Shown: positions 9,562-18,963 of the stretch, in pieces | Position numbering within the stretch: the stretch's first letter is position 1 | Layout: every line of letters starts with the position of its first letter | DNA from: CAZRKC01 sp964600665 | Lineage (GTDB): Bacteria > Bacillota > SLNR01 | Direction of reading: 5' to 3' | Length of the DNA: 64,000 nt | Assembly: GCA_964600665.1 (NCBI GenBank) | Contig: CAZRKC010000001.1 | Span: 124,001-188,000 of the forward strand | Made by a program: the position numbers and the translations under genes | The notes under the pieces: generated by a model | Told to the model about the DNA's origin: nothing | What the model saw: the letters and a program-made list of their open reading frames with translations, nothing else | Databases searched by the model: none

Positions 9562-10608
9562 CTACTCGAGATCTGTCAATCTGACGCTAAATGTGATCCC
9601 TGGGATTCGACCCCTTTTTGCAATCGGCTTGCCCGCGATTTCTTTTAAGTCCATCGTCATATCAATGGGTGAAGCACCAGAAATGAAACTTCCAACACCG
9701 AAGGCATGCGCTCCGGCGTCTTTTAGGATTCTAATCCGATCTGGGGTAATTCCACCGGACACAAATATCTTGACATGCTGGAATCCGGACTGATCCAACC
9801 GGCTTCTAATCTCGCGCACTAAATCCGGTGTAACCCCCCCCCGTTCACTGGGAGTATCTAATCTTACGCCAGCCAATTTTGATTTTAAAGCATTGGCAAC
9901 ACGCAGAGTTTCCTCTGCTTCATCCTTGAAAGTGTCTACCAGGATGAGTCTAGGGGCATCAGGGGGGAGCACTTCATCATATGTTTCTGCCACTTCGACG
10001 GTATCACCGATAATAAGAAATACGGCATGGGGTAAAGTACCCACAGGCTCCTGCCCAGCTAATTTTGCACCTAAAATACAACTCGCACTATCAGCTCCAC
10101 CAATGATGGCAGCCCTTTCCATCACGGGAGCAACTGCAGGGTGGACATGTCTGGCTCCAAATGACAAAAGATTTGAATCCCCGGCAGCCTCTTTGCAAGC
10201 TCGCGCTGCCGTCGCCCATCCACAGGAACTGGCAAGGATGCCAAGTATCGCGGTCTCATGGATCCCAAATGCTTGATAAGGTCCACAGATCCGCATGATT
10301 ACCTCTTTAGGAGCAAAAATCTCTCCCTCCGTTAATGATTGAATTTTTAGTCCTCTTCCCGAAATTAATGTCATAACTTCCGGGATACCTGCTACGATTC
10401 CTTCGCGGCGTGCAAAAATCTCAGCTGTGACCACTGTATTTTCCATGTTTTTGCCCCGTAGAACCTCGTTCGCCTTAACAAAGTAGACATCTGCTGTCAA
10501 ACCCGCAAGAATCTCTTCGTGTGATGCGGAAAAAAACTTGCGCATTGGCGCTGGTTTATACGCACTCACATCCTCGAGTGTTTCGATTGGTTTTTCTGTT
10601 GCATTCAT
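9562..10608 (-). CDS. Nicotinate phosphoribosyltransferase
   Basis: A 348-residue enzyme that joins nicotinate to PRPP to make nicotinate mononucleotide, the Preiss-Handler salvage route to NAD. The family hallmark GARHVHP is at 151-157, the acidic VRLDTPSE strand at about 248-255 and the phosphate-binding VSGG at about 283-286. The length and pattern fit the short NAPRTase form rather than quinolinate phosphoribosyltransferase (NadC), which shares the fold but lacks this His-containing segment. The ATG is preceded by GAGGGG at suitable distance. It lies downstream of slt on the same strand with a gap of about 48 bp and upstream of a tiny membrane-protein gene. Confidence 0.9.
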   Translation of the reverse strand: MNATEKPIETLEDVSAYKPAPMRKFFSASHEEILAGLTADVYFVKANEVLRGKNMENTVVTAEIFARREGIVAGIPEVMTLISGRGLKIQSLTEGEIFAPKEVIMRICGPYQAFGIHETAILGILASSCGWATAARACKEAAGDSNLLSFGARHVHPAVAPVMERAAIIGGADSASCILGAKLAGQEPVGTLPHAVFLIIGDTVEVAETYDEVLPPDAPRLILVDTFKDEAEETLRVANALKSKLAGVRLDTPSERGGVTPDLVREIRSRLDQSGFQHVKIFVSGGITPDRIRILKDAGAHAFGVGSFISGASPIDMTMDLKEIAGKPIAKRGRIPGITFSVRLTDLE

Positions 10609-10656
10609 CCCATCAACCCCTCTGCATCGTTCCTTGGATATTTGTATTAAAATCAG

Positions 10657-11244
10657 TCATATTTGTGGATATAAGCGCGCATAAAATGCATATGCACCAA
10701 TGACTCGTCGGATATAATTTCTTGTTTCCGGATAGGGTATTTGATCTAATGATTCCAATGAACCATCCCAAACTCCGTTATTCAGCCATTGCTTCACGTT
10801 ACCCCTGCCAGCATTATAGGCAGCTAATACAATAATTCTTTCACCCTGGAACTCCAGATTAAGACTTTGCAAGTACCAACAACCGAATTGAATATTCTCA
10901 TCTGGCTCCTTGAGCATGTCGACAGTGAAATCACTTCTCCCAATTTGTTGGGCTATCCATAATCCTGTTTCCGGCATGATTTGCATTAAACCGACAGCAC
11001 CCTTTGATGATAAAGCAGTTGCACGGAATTTACTTTCAGTTCGAACGATGGATACAACCAAGCGCGAATCCAATTGATATGTTTGCGCATGTCTTTCAAT
11101 TTTATCCCGATAATGGAAAGGATACAATAGACGAAAGAAAAATGCCCAGTTCACTATCAGCAATCCGATCATCCCCAGCAAAACCCATTTGATAACCTTC
11201 GTGTCATTATTGCTAGTCCGTCTATTGATTCGATTCTTGTCCAT
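10657..11244 (-). CDS. Membrane-anchored lytic transglycosylase (SLT domain)
   Basis: A 195-residue protein with one N-terminal membrane helix (about 20-40) and an extracytoplasmic SLT goose-lysozyme-type domain that cuts peptidoglycan between MurNAc and GlcNAc. The catalytic Glu70 lies in VRTESKF, followed by GAVGLMQIMP and the AAYNAGRGNV motif. The ATG at 11244 is chosen because GAGGAG lies 8 bases upstream; an in-frame ATG seven codons earlier lacks a good site. The start lies inside the end of coaE, so the two genes overlap and are probably coupled. The coaE-slt order is common in Clostridia-like genomes. Confidence 0.92.
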   Translation of the reverse strand: MDKNRINRRTSNNDTKVIKWVLLGMIGLLIVNWAFFFRLLYPFHYRDKIERHAQTYQLDSRLVVSIVRTESKFRATALSSKGAVGLMQIMPETGLWIAQQIGRSDFTVDMLKEPDENIQFGCWYLQSLNLEFQGERIIVLAAYNAGRGNVKQWLNNGVWDGSLESLDQIPYPETRNYIRRVIGAYAFYARLYPQI

Positions 11245-11860
11245 AATGAGTACTCCTCGATTCATGCTCCAGCAGTTCTTTGATTTTCATCTCCACGAAT
11301 GCCTTCAGATCAGTGATTCCATCATTATTGTAAATCACTAAATCCGCCCTCTGTTCTTTTTCTTCTAAAGGCATTTGTGCGTCAATCCGCTGCTCTGCAG
11401 CCTTAACATTCATTTGGTTTCGCCCTATTAAACGTCGAATTTGCGTTTGCCGGTCTACGGTGACTACCCAGATTACATCGACCATATGGGTCATGTGTGC
11501 CTCAAATAACAAAGGGATTTCGAGGACTATCAAGGGATACCCTGCTTCGACAAACTCATCCAATTTATGCTTAATCAATGCTGTGATCCGTGGATGGGTA
11601 ATTTGATTCAATGCCTGCAGCTCTTTGGGATCCGAAAAAACAATTCCACCCAGCAGCTTGCGGTCAATGTGCTGATCTTTTGCTAAAATACCTTCTCCAA
11701 ACCGGGCAATGATATCCTGCCATGCCGGCTCTCCAGGTTGCACAACTTCTCGTGCAATCTGGTCAGCATCGATTACAGGAATGCCCATTTCTCTAATAAA
11801 GCCAGCAACAGTGCTTTTCCCTGATGCGATTCCGCCCGTCAGCCCAATGATGGTCAACAT
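11222..11860 (-). CDS. coaE: Dephospho-CoA kinase
   Basis: The enzyme phosphorylates the ribose 3'-OH of dephospho-CoA, the last step of CoA synthesis. The P-loop GLTGGIASGKST is at residues 6-17, followed by VIDADQIAREV and the ILVFEIPLLFE-like segment VLEIPLLFEA, all typical of CoaE. Translation is placed at the ATG at 11860, after GGGCAGG with a 5-base spacer; the open frame begins 10 codons earlier. The protein is then about 212 residues, near the usual family length of about 200. It overlaps slt by 23 bp and follows the polA-M20 pair by about 116 bp. Confidence 0.95.
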   Translation of the reverse strand: MLTIIGLTGGIASGKSTVAGFIREMGIPVIDADQIAREVVQPGEPAWQDIIARFGEGILAKDQHIDRKLLGGIVFSDPKELQALNQITHPRITALIKHKLDEFVEAGYPLIVLEIPLLFEAHMTHMVDVIWVVTVDRQTQIRRLIGRNQMNVKAAEQRIDAQMPLEEKEQRADLVIYNNDGITDLKAFVEMKIKELLEHESRSTHYGQESNQ

Positions 11861-11976
11861 GTTCACCTGCCCGCAGATTGTAGTTATCATTATAACGTGA
11901 AATCGAATCCATCGCTACTACTTCCCATTGAGATCTGGAAAGCCTGTGGAAGACAGATGAGGAATCAGGATTGCCG

Positions 11977-13170
11977 TCAATTAGAAAGGTATCTCAAAGC
12001 CGATAATACCAGAATACTGCAGCCTTTTGGCAGCACATCCTCATCAAAATTGTACTTTGGATGATGGGCTTGACCGGTATTCTTGTCCGGATTCCCGGCA
12101 CCTAGGAAACCGAATGTTCCTGGGACCTTTTCAAGATAATACGCAAAATCCTCACTTCCCATCACAGGGTATGGTGGATAGGTGACCTGTTTCTCTCCTA
12201 GAACATCACGGGATACGCCATCTAATAATTGGGTCATCCCTTTGTCGTTCATGACAATGGGATACCCGAGGCGATATTCAAATTCATATTTTGCGCGCAT
12301 GGCACTGGTGATTCCATGAATGATGCCTTCGATTCTTTCCGGTAACATTTTCCGAATAGTCGGGTCAAGACTTCTAACAGTTGCCCCCAGTATGGCACGC
12401 TCGGCAATAACATTGTTTGCAGTTCCAGCATGGAATGTACCCACCGTTATGACTGCAGCATCAACTGGTTTGATTTCTCGGCTGATGATACTTTGCAATG
12501 CAGTGACGATATGAGATGCGGTCAGAACCGGGTCAATACAGTCCTGTGGGGATGCTCCGTGACCTCCTTTACCAATAATCGTGGCAGTAAACCCATCGGA
12601 AGATGCCATCATCGGGCCTTCGCGCAAAGCAATCATACCAATGGGCAAACTGGCCCAAATGTGGATGCCAACGACTGCATCAACCTTCGGATCTTCAAGA
12701 ACCCCTTCTGCAACCATTACTCGCGCCCCGCCGCCATCGACACCTTCCTCAGCTGGCTGGAAAATGAATTTCACATTACCATGAATCTCATGCTTCCGTT
12801 CACTCAGAATTTGAGCTGCTGCCAGGAGCATTGCGACATGGCCATCGTGCCCACACGCATGCATGACCCCGGGATGCCTGGAACAATACGGCAGATCGGG
12901 GTTCTCTTCATCCATTTTTAGTGCATCCATATCCGCTCGCAAAGCGATTGTTTTCCCAGGTTTCACACCCCGCAGGAAACCCACGACCCCCGTTTTTCCC
13001 ACGCCGGTTTTCACTTCCATACCAAGTCCTGTCAAAGTTTCGGCAACCAGCTCTGCCGTGCGGAACTCTTCAAAACCAGCTTCTGGGTACATATGGAGAT
13101 GTCGTCGCACCCGTATCATCTCTTCTTTCAATTCTGCTGCCCTGGTTTGGATTTCTTCAACTAGACTCAT
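11977..13170 (-). CDS. M20 family amidohydrolase (hippurate/N-acyl-amino-acid hydrolase type)
   Basis: A 397-residue metallo-amidohydrolase that removes acyl groups from N-acyl amino acids or similar amides in the cytosol. Metal-binding residues are visible as Cys106 and His108 in ACGHDGHVAM, Glu141-Glu142 in QPAEEG, and His in GIHIWASLP, with a C-terminal His in QAHHPKY. The Cys-x-His pattern is that of the M20D (HipO/AmaA/IlvL-like) branch. The ATG overlaps the polA stop codon by four bases (ATGA), so translation is coupled to polA. Coupling a DNA polymerase with an amidohydrolase probably reflects operon packing and no known functional link. The substrate is not predictable. Confidence 0.92.
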   Translation of the reverse strand: MSLVEEIQTRAAELKEEMIRVRRHLHMYPEAGFEEFRTAELVAETLTGLGMEVKTGVGKTGVVGFLRGVKPGKTIALRADMDALKMDEENPDLPYCSRHPGVMHACGHDGHVAMLLAAAQILSERKHEIHGNVKFIFQPAEEGVDGGGARVMVAEGVLEDPKVDAVVGIHIWASLPIGMIALREGPMMASSDGFTATIIGKGGHGASPQDCIDPVLTASHIVTALQSIISREIKPVDAAVITVGTFHAGTANNVIAERAILGATVRSLDPTIRKMLPERIEGIIHGITSAMRAKYEFEYRLGYPIVMNDKGMTQLLDGVSRDVLGEKQVTYPPYPVMGSEDFAYYLEKVPGTFGFLGAGNPDKNTGQAHHPKYNFDEDVLPKGCSILVLSALRYLSN

Positions 13171-15821
13171 TGTGCATCCTCCTCCTGAATGTCTTTGATA
13201 TCATACCAATTCGGTCCAGTCCCCATATCCACCTTCAGTGGCACTTTAAGAGGGTAAGCGTTTTCCATTTCATTTCTGACCACCTGAATTGCCAGTTTCA
13301 TTTCTTCATCCGGAACCTCGAATATTAATTCGTCATGAACCTGCAGGAGCATTTTCGTTCTCATATTTCTGCGATCTAATTCTGTCTGGACTTTGACCAT
13401 AGCCAGTTTGATGATATCTGCCGCACTGCCTTGGATGGGTGTGTTCATTGCCGTCCTTTCTGCAAATGATCTCACATTGAAATTACGACTATGAATATCC
13501 GGCAAATAACGTCGTCTTTTCATGATAGTTTCCACGAATCCTTTTTCCCTGGCCTCCTCCACCACTCGCTCCATGTAAAACTGGACTGATGGGTATCGTC
13601 GGAAGTAACTTTCAATATAACGCTTCGCTTCTTCACGGCTGATTTTTAAATTTACTGCAAGACCATAGTCGCTGATTCCATAAATAATCCCAAAATTCAC
13701 TGCCTTCGCTTTGTTTCGCAGGCTTGATGTGACTTCGCCAATCGGAATGCCGAATACCTCCGCAGCCGTCCGAGAATGGATATCCTCTCCCCAAAAGAAT
13801 GCTTGGGTGAGCGTCGTATCTCCTGATATATGTGCGAGCACTCTAAGCTCGATCTGGGAATAATCCGCAGCAAGTATTGAATACCCACCTTTTTCAGGCA
13901 CAAATGCTTTTCGGATCTCCCTTCCTTCCTCCGTCCGGATCGGTATGTTCTGCAAATTAGGTTCCGTGCTGCTGATGCGCCCGGTGGTAGTAATCGTTTG
14001 ATTATAGGTGGTATGGATCCTCCCTGTCTCTGGATTGATTAGATTTCCCAATCCATCAACATAAGTACCCTTTAACTTAACCAGTTGCCTGTATTTGAGG
14101 ATTAGATCCGCAACGGGGTGAATCCGGGCAAGACCCGTCAGGACTTCGACGTCGGTGGAGTATCCGGTTTTCGTTTTTCGACCAAACGGTAAACCCAGTT
14201 TTTCGAATAACACCTCTCCCATTTGTTTTGGGGAATTAATGTTGAATTCTGTTCCAGCGGCTTGAAATATTTCCTGAGTTAGTCTTTCAATGCGCTGGCC
14301 CAGCAGGATTCCCATTTCTGTCAACTGATGCCCATCGACACGAATCCCGTTCAATTCCATGCGGGCCAGAATCATCGCCAAAGGTATTTCCATGTTCATG
14401 AAAAGCTCCAATTGATCATTTTGGGTAAGCTGATCCAGCATGACCGGACAAAGGCGTTTCGAATAAGTCGCTAATTGCAGAGGGTCAGAGCCGGCATCAG
14501 GCGGTAGATCCACTTGCAAGTATTCCAGAGCCAAATCCGGCATAGTATATCGGTTTTTCCCAGGATCCAGCAAATATGCAGCAATCATCGGATCGCAAAT
14601 AACCCCAGCCATAGCTAAATTCGAACGCATTAGAACAGAATATGATCTTTTAACATCGTAAGATATTTTTGGAATTTTCGAATCCTGCAAAACCTGTCTC
14701 AGCGCATCATTTGGGAAAGCAAGCATCTGCTCTCCTGCTTTGTTAAGAACCGTCTTGTACGCCTGATCCTGATCGCCTACAAGAATTACCTGTGATTCTG
14801 TCGGATCTATCTGCACGACTAATTGGTGACTCGCAAATATTTCTTTCCATAGCTGATCCGTGATTGGTAAAAGAGTAATATCGTGCACATGCCCTTGGGT
14901 CACAGTTGACATCTCTGTTGGATTGGCAACCGTAGTTCTCTCAGAAACACCATATCGTTTTTGTACACGGGTTGCAAGATTGTTGAACTCTAAGGTCTCC
15001 AATATCTGCAATAGCTGATTTGAATCAGGTTCAGCAACCCGAAGTTCCTCCAGTTTGATTCCTAATTTCATATCACGTACAATGGTTGCTAATTTACGGC
15101 TCAATAAAGCTTGGGGAGCATGATCCTGAAGTGTCTCTTGAATTTTTTTACCTCCAACTTGATCCAAATTGGCTAACACTCCGTCGATGGACCCAAACGC
15201 TTGAATCAGTTTCAAAGCTGTTTTCTCACCGATACCTGGGACTCCTGGTATGTTGTCGGATGAGTCACCCATGAGTCCTTTGACATCGATCAGTTGGGAT
15301 GGTGTAATCCCATATTGCGCATGCCACTTATCTGCATCGACTATCTCCATATCTGATATGCCTTTTTTTGTTAGCATCACTTTGGTATCATCAGAAACTA
15401 GCTGGAGTGCATCTCGATCTCCGGTGATGATAATTGTTTCGAACCCTTCTTGATCTCCCATCGCACTCAGTGTACCGATGATGTCATCAGCTTCGAACCC
15501 TTCCTGTTCCAAAACAACAATATTCATGGCGTCCAGAACTTTCCGAATCCATGGGAACTGGCTGATCAAATCCTCCGGCGTTTCCTGTCGGGTCCCTTTG
15601 TATTCAGCATATGATTCATTTCTGAAGGTCGTTTTACCCTTATCCATGGCCACTGCAACATAATCCGGTTTCTCTTCATCAAGAATCCGTAAAAGCATAT
15701 TAACAAACCCGTAAACAGCATGAGTCGGCTGGCCTGATCTCGTGGTCAATGGGCGAATCGCATAAAACGCGCGATAGATCAGGCTGTAACCATCGATGAG
15801 CATCAATTTCCGTTTTGCCAT
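13167..15821 (-). CDS. polA: DNA polymerase I
   Basis: An 884-residue family A polymerase for Okazaki-fragment processing and repair. The N-terminal 5' nuclease domain shows LMLIDGYSLIYRAFYAI, EADDIIGTL and TGDRDALQL. The polymerase domain has motif A DYSQIELR, motif B KAVNFGIIYG and motif C LQVHDELIFE. In the middle domain the exonuclease DxE motif is replaced by IDPTES and other exo motifs are not evident, so proofreading is predicted to be absent, as in Taq and Bacillus enzymes. The frame is open 26 codons upstream, but that stretch encodes the terminator of the preceding gene; GGAGG lies 7 bases before the ATG at 15821. The gene is followed by a coupled M20 gene. Confidence 0.97.
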   Translation of the reverse strand: MAKRKLMLIDGYSLIYRAFYAIRPLTTRSGQPTHAVYGFVNMLLRILDEEKPDYVAVAMDKGKTTFRNESYAEYKGTRQETPEDLISQFPWIRKVLDAMNIVVLEQEGFEADDIIGTLSAMGDQEGFETIIITGDRDALQLVSDDTKVMLTKKGISDMEIVDADKWHAQYGITPSQLIDVKGLMGDSSDNIPGVPGIGEKTALKLIQAFGSIDGVLANLDQVGGKKIQETLQDHAPQALLSRKLATIVRDMKLGIKLEELRVAEPDSNQLLQILETLEFNNLATRVQKRYGVSERTTVANPTEMSTVTQGHVHDITLLPITDQLWKEIFASHQLVVQIDPTESQVILVGDQDQAYKTVLNKAGEQMLAFPNDALRQVLQDSKIPKISYDVKRSYSVLMRSNLAMAGVICDPMIAAYLLDPGKNRYTMPDLALEYLQVDLPPDAGSDPLQLATYSKRLCPVMLDQLTQNDQLELFMNMEIPLAMILARMELNGIRVDGHQLTEMGILLGQRIERLTQEIFQAAGTEFNINSPKQMGEVLFEKLGLPFGRKTKTGYSTDVEVLTGLARIHPVADLILKYRQLVKLKGTYVDGLGNLINPETGRIHTTYNQTITTTGRISSTEPNLQNIPIRTEEGREIRKAFVPEKGGYSILAADYSQIELRVLAHISGDTTLTQAFFWGEDIHSRTAAEVFGIPIGEVTSSLRNKAKAVNFGIIYGISDYGLAVNLKISREEAKRYIESYFRRYPSVQFYMERVVEEAREKGFVETIMKRRRYLPDIHSRNFNVRSFAERTAMNTPIQGSAADIIKLAMVKVQTELDRRNMRTKMLLQVHDELIFEVPDEEMKLAIQVVRNEMENAYPLKVPLKVDMGTGPNWYDIKDIQEEDAQ

Positions 15822-15866
15822 GATCATTCCTCCGGTACTTTGATACTGATAGATTCCCTGATAAAA

Positions 15867-15893
15867 CAAAAAAACCCTTCCTATTAGAAGGGC
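15867..15893 (-). terminator. Terminator between the anti-sigma gene and polA
   Basis: On the minus strand GCCCTTC and GAAGGGT form a 7-bp stem with a 6-nt loop, followed by seven T residues. It separates the sigma/anti-sigma unit from polA. Confidence 0.85.
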
Positions 15894-15907
15894 TTTCATA
15901 ATTACGC

Positions 15908-16987
15908 TTAATTGGGTAGAACGATGCTGATCTCAAACAAACTGTTTTCCAGATCCCAGACCCGCTGAGCCCAAAGTTTCCCAGCATTGTTGAGATAAAT
16001 CAACTCAGATTCGATGTCGCCCCGTTTATTTGAGTCCAATTCACCAGCCAGTGTTTGTTCAACATCGGCTATTGATTGATACGTGCTTGTCACATTATCT
16101 TTCGCCTGCTCCAGATCCAAAGACACATCGATGAGCGCAAAGTTGGTTTCAACAATTGACCCGAGTCCTTGAAGAACGCCGAAGAATTCATCAAACCGCT
16201 CATGTGGCAACCGGACAGTAATATTGTTACGACTCGGCACCTCATCATCCAGACTCACGATGATGATTTCATCCAATCGGCCACCCATTTCTGCCACGGA
16301 CTGAGTGATTTTTGTCCTTGAAAGTGGAAGGTCCTGAACCATAATACTAATCCACAGATAAGACATGATACCTTTTGAGTTATCGATCGCTGATAACTCA
16401 TATTCGCTTGAGCTGGTCACAATAATATTTGAATCAAAGGGTCCTTGATTGGGAAAGCTCTCGATCCGCCCAGCTTGGCTATTGGATGCCTTAGGAAGGA
16501 CAACTCGAAAAATATTGTCCCCATCGTCTTGAAGATCATCAGGGCTATTCTCTTGACCCAGGTGATTAACACCCGGATTCTTCTCAGTTTCAGAAGTTTG
16601 TGTCTGATTGAATTTGAGAATGCGAGCAACACCCGACATGCTTTGCGGGTATAAAGATGCTGCGGTAAACATCAATAAGAGAACTGCAGCACATGCGGCT
16701 GTTAGGTTTCGACCCATCCACCTTGACCATCTGGAAGGGATGGGTTTCAAGGCTTCTTCTTTATATCGATCACGGGTAATCATGGACATGACATCTGTAG
16801 AAAACCCATCTGGAACTTCAATCTCTTCCATATGTGCCAATCCATCGATTATGGCTTTCAGCTCCCGTAGCTTTTGATTTTCCTGGGGATGATCCTGCAA
16901 ATATGTCATGAGCTCTACCTGGTCTTCTGATGTTAGTTCACCGTCCAACCATGAAGCCATTAACCAATCCAATCGTGTTTTATCCAT
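15908..16987 (-). CDS. Membrane anti-sigma factor with DUF4349-like outer domain
   Basis: About 359 residues. The N-terminal 60 or so residues (DWLMASWLDGELTSEDQVEL) look like an anti-sigma domain of the zinc-finger-like group but without the His-Cys-Cys metal ligands. A single membrane helix follows at about 94-112. The outer part is an unstructured acidic linker and then a C-terminal region resembling DUF4349, with long helical segments (LDLEQAKDNVTSTYQSIADV) and a final hydrophobic strand. The start at 16987 is four bases after the sigma-factor stop and is preceded by GGAGGGGGTGA. Gene pairing and topology suggest it holds the ECF sigma factor at the membrane until an envelope signal arrives. 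Confidence 0.8.
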   Translation of the reverse strand: MDKTRLDWLMASWLDGELTSEDQVELMTYLQDHPQENQKLRELKAIIDGLAHMEEIEVPDGFSTDVMSMITRDRYKEEALKPIPSRWSRWMGRNLTAACAAVLLLMFTAASLYPQSMSGVARILKFNQTQTSETEKNPGVNHLGQENSPDDLQDDGDNIFRVVLPKASNSQAGRIESFPNQGPFDSNIIVTSSSEYELSAIDNSKGIMSYLWISIMVQDLPLSRTKITQSVAEMGGRLDEIIIVSLDDEVPSRNNITVRLPHERFDEFFGVLQGLGSIVETNFALIDVSLDLEQAKDNVTSTYQSIADVEQTLAGELDSNKRGDIESELIYLNNAGKLWAQRVWDLENSLFEISIVLPN

Positions 16988-16991
16988 CCTG

Positions 16992-17609
16992 TCACCCCCT
17001 CCTCTCATTATGACGGGGACTGAGGAAGAAAAGTTCCCTGTCTTTACTAAGCAATTCTTTCAATGCCAGCCTTCCCCGGTTAATTCGAGATTTGACCGTA
17101 CCCAATGACAGATTTAACATTTCAGAAATTTCTTCATAGGAATACCCTTGGATATCCCGTAAGACCAGCGCGATCCGCTGCTCATCAGGTAGTTGTTTCA
17201 TCCCATTTTGAACCATATTCTGAATCTCCCTCGTTTCAAATGCCTCCTCGGGATTTGCACTCCAATCAGGTATTTCACGTTCCATCGCCCCGTCCTCAGT
17301 GAAGACGGGTTCATCAAGATGCTCTACTTTACGCCGACCTTTTCTGCGCAGCTCATCTAAACAAACATTAGTCGCGATTCGATACAGCCAGGTAGAGAAT
17401 TTTGCATCGCCACGAAATGTACTGATGGAATGATACACTTTAACAAATGCCTCTTGTGCAAGATCATTTGCATCTTCGTGATTACCAGTCATCCGAAATG
17501 CGAGATTATAGATTATTTTTTCGTATGCCTGCACGATTCCTTCGAATGCGTCCGTCTTACCGGCTTGGCAGCGGCGGATGCATTCTTCCTCATTGTACAT
17601 AGGTGTCAT
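16992..17609 (-). CDS. ECF-type RNA polymerase sigma factor
   Basis: A sigma-70 family protein of about 205 residues in the SigW/RpoE group. Region 2 is visible as ANDLAQEAFVKVYHSISTF and FSTWLYRIATNVCLDELRR; region 4 is QLPDEQRIALVLRDIQGYSYEEI with SLGTVKSRINRGR as the DNA-recognition helix. It would direct transcription of an envelope-stress or similar regulon. The start is taken near 17609, after GAGAGG, with another possible ATG three codons further in. The gene is followed immediately by its likely anti-sigma partner, the classic arrangement for ECF systems. Confidence 0.93.
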   Translation of the reverse strand: MTPMYNEEECIRRCQAGKTDAFEGIVQAYEKIIYNLAFRMTGNHEDANDLAQEAFVKVYHSISTFRGDAKFSTWLYRIATNVCLDELRRKGRRKVEHLDEPVFTEDGAMEREIPDWSANPEEAFETREIQNMVQNGMKQLPDEQRIALVLRDIQGYSYEEISEMLNLSLGTVKSRINRGRLALKELLSKDRELFFLSPRHNERRG

Positions 17610-17657
17610 TCCACCTCTCTTCAAACCAGTTCCGCAATACACTCATTATACCTGAAA

Positions 17658-18917
17658 TCAACCACCTTGAACAACTCGATGCTGGTGATTCATCCTGTGC
17701 CTTTCAAAATGGAACATACCTATCATTCCAAGTGCCCCGATGAGGCCCGAAGCCCCTACAAAAGGCCAAATGCGGCTGATCCCGATATTGGAAACCAATC
17801 GCCCAGTCAACAGTGGCGAGATGGCAAACCCAGAACCTGATATCAGATGGATTACACCAATAACACGCCCTCGATGTGATCGAGGAGTATGATTGGCCAC
17901 ATATTCGTTGACATTGACAGTCATGAGAATTTCTCCAGCCGTCCAGACTATCGCCGCAATGATAAAATGAAGTGGTATGGTTAGCAACCCGGTCAATCCG
18001 AATCCTATGGCAAATAGCCCGCCCGCCATCGTGAGATTGATCAGATTATGCTGCTTTGAGGTCAAAATTGATATCAGCGGAGTCATGAGAACAACTCCCA
18101 ATCCGTTGACCATCATGACTGTACCGTACCATTCAGGACCCGTACGACCGAACAAAGCGCTCATTTGCAGTGGTAGTCCGTAGTTAATCTGTGATAAAAT
18201 CAATTCATAAAAAATCCGAACTAAAGCAAAATAAATCAAGATTGATCTCAGTTTTAATACCTGAATCAAAGAACCTTGCTCTGCTTTCTCCATACCGGTT
18301 TCCGTTTCCATACTAAGCTGAATCTCAGCTATCGTAGGCTTTGATTCAGGGACGTATTTAAGTATCAAAACTAACATGATTAATGTTGTGACCGCATCAC
18401 CAATGAAAAGGAGCGGCAAACAACGATAGAACAAAAACCCTGCAATGAAGGGTCCGATGGCAAAACCAAGATTTCGAGACAAATATTGCAATGAATACGA
18501 AGCTTTCCGATTATCCTGGTTCGTGATATCCATCATCACGGATGCAACACAGAAACTCGACGCTGCACTAAAAAATACGGCTAATCCCAGCAAACCAATG
18601 ATCGCCTCCGACTGACCTAAAGCTGTGCAAATGATATAGCAGATGATTTTCCCCCCAAATGTCAACCGCATGGTATTTTTTCGACCAATTGTGTCTGAAA
18701 GTTTACCTCCGAGTGCCATGCCGGTCGGGGCCCCTATTGCTAAAACCATCGTCATGATTAAACCCGCTCGAGCTGCAGAGTACCCCAAAACCTGGGTCAT
18801 GAGCAGGGTGATGAAGGGGTTGACAAAATTGCCAGCTGAGTTAATCAACTCACCCCCGCTTAAGACATATACACTGACAGGGAGTCCTCGATACGATTCC
18901 CAAATGCGGCTTCTCAT
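17658..18917 (-). CDS. MFS transporter, tandem paralogue A
   Basis: A 12-helix major facilitator of about 419 residues. Motif A is clear as GGKLSDTIGRKNT between helices 2 and 3. Sequence runs alongside its upstream neighbour at 18964-20241 throughout (for example AGNFVNPF with LGNFVGPF, and MMDITNQDNRKAS with MMDITTPENRKAS), so the two arose by duplication. The ATG at 18917 follows GAGGTG by about 6 bases; an in-frame GTG three codons earlier overlaps that site. Probably a drug or metabolite exporter. Substrate is unknown. Confidence 0.88.
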   Translation of the reverse strand: MRSRIWESYRGLPVSVYVLSGGELINSAGNFVNPFITLLMTQVLGYSAARAGLIMTMVLAIGAPTGMALGGKLSDTIGRKNTMRLTFGGKIICYIICTALGQSEAIIGLLGLAVFFSAASSFCVASVMMDITNQDNRKASYSLQYLSRNLGFAIGPFIAGFLFYRCLPLLFIGDAVTTLIMLVLILKYVPESKPTIAEIQLSMETETGMEKAEQGSLIQVLKLRSILIYFALVRIFYELILSQINYGLPLQMSALFGRTGPEWYGTVMMVNGLGVVLMTPLISILTSKQHNLINLTMAGGLFAIGFGLTGLLTIPLHFIIAAIVWTAGEILMTVNVNEYVANHTPRSHRGRVIGVIHLISGSGFAISPLLTGRLVSNIGISRIWPFVGASGLIGALGMIGMFHFERHRMNHQHRVVQGG

Positions 18918-18963
18918 GTATGTCACCTCTGACGCCGCTGAAAAATTAAAGTCCCATCCCCAG

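Noticed and set aside
15822..15899. Upstream extension of polA
   Set aside because: The extra codons fall in the terminator of the preceding gene, and the best ribosome binding site is at the later ATG.
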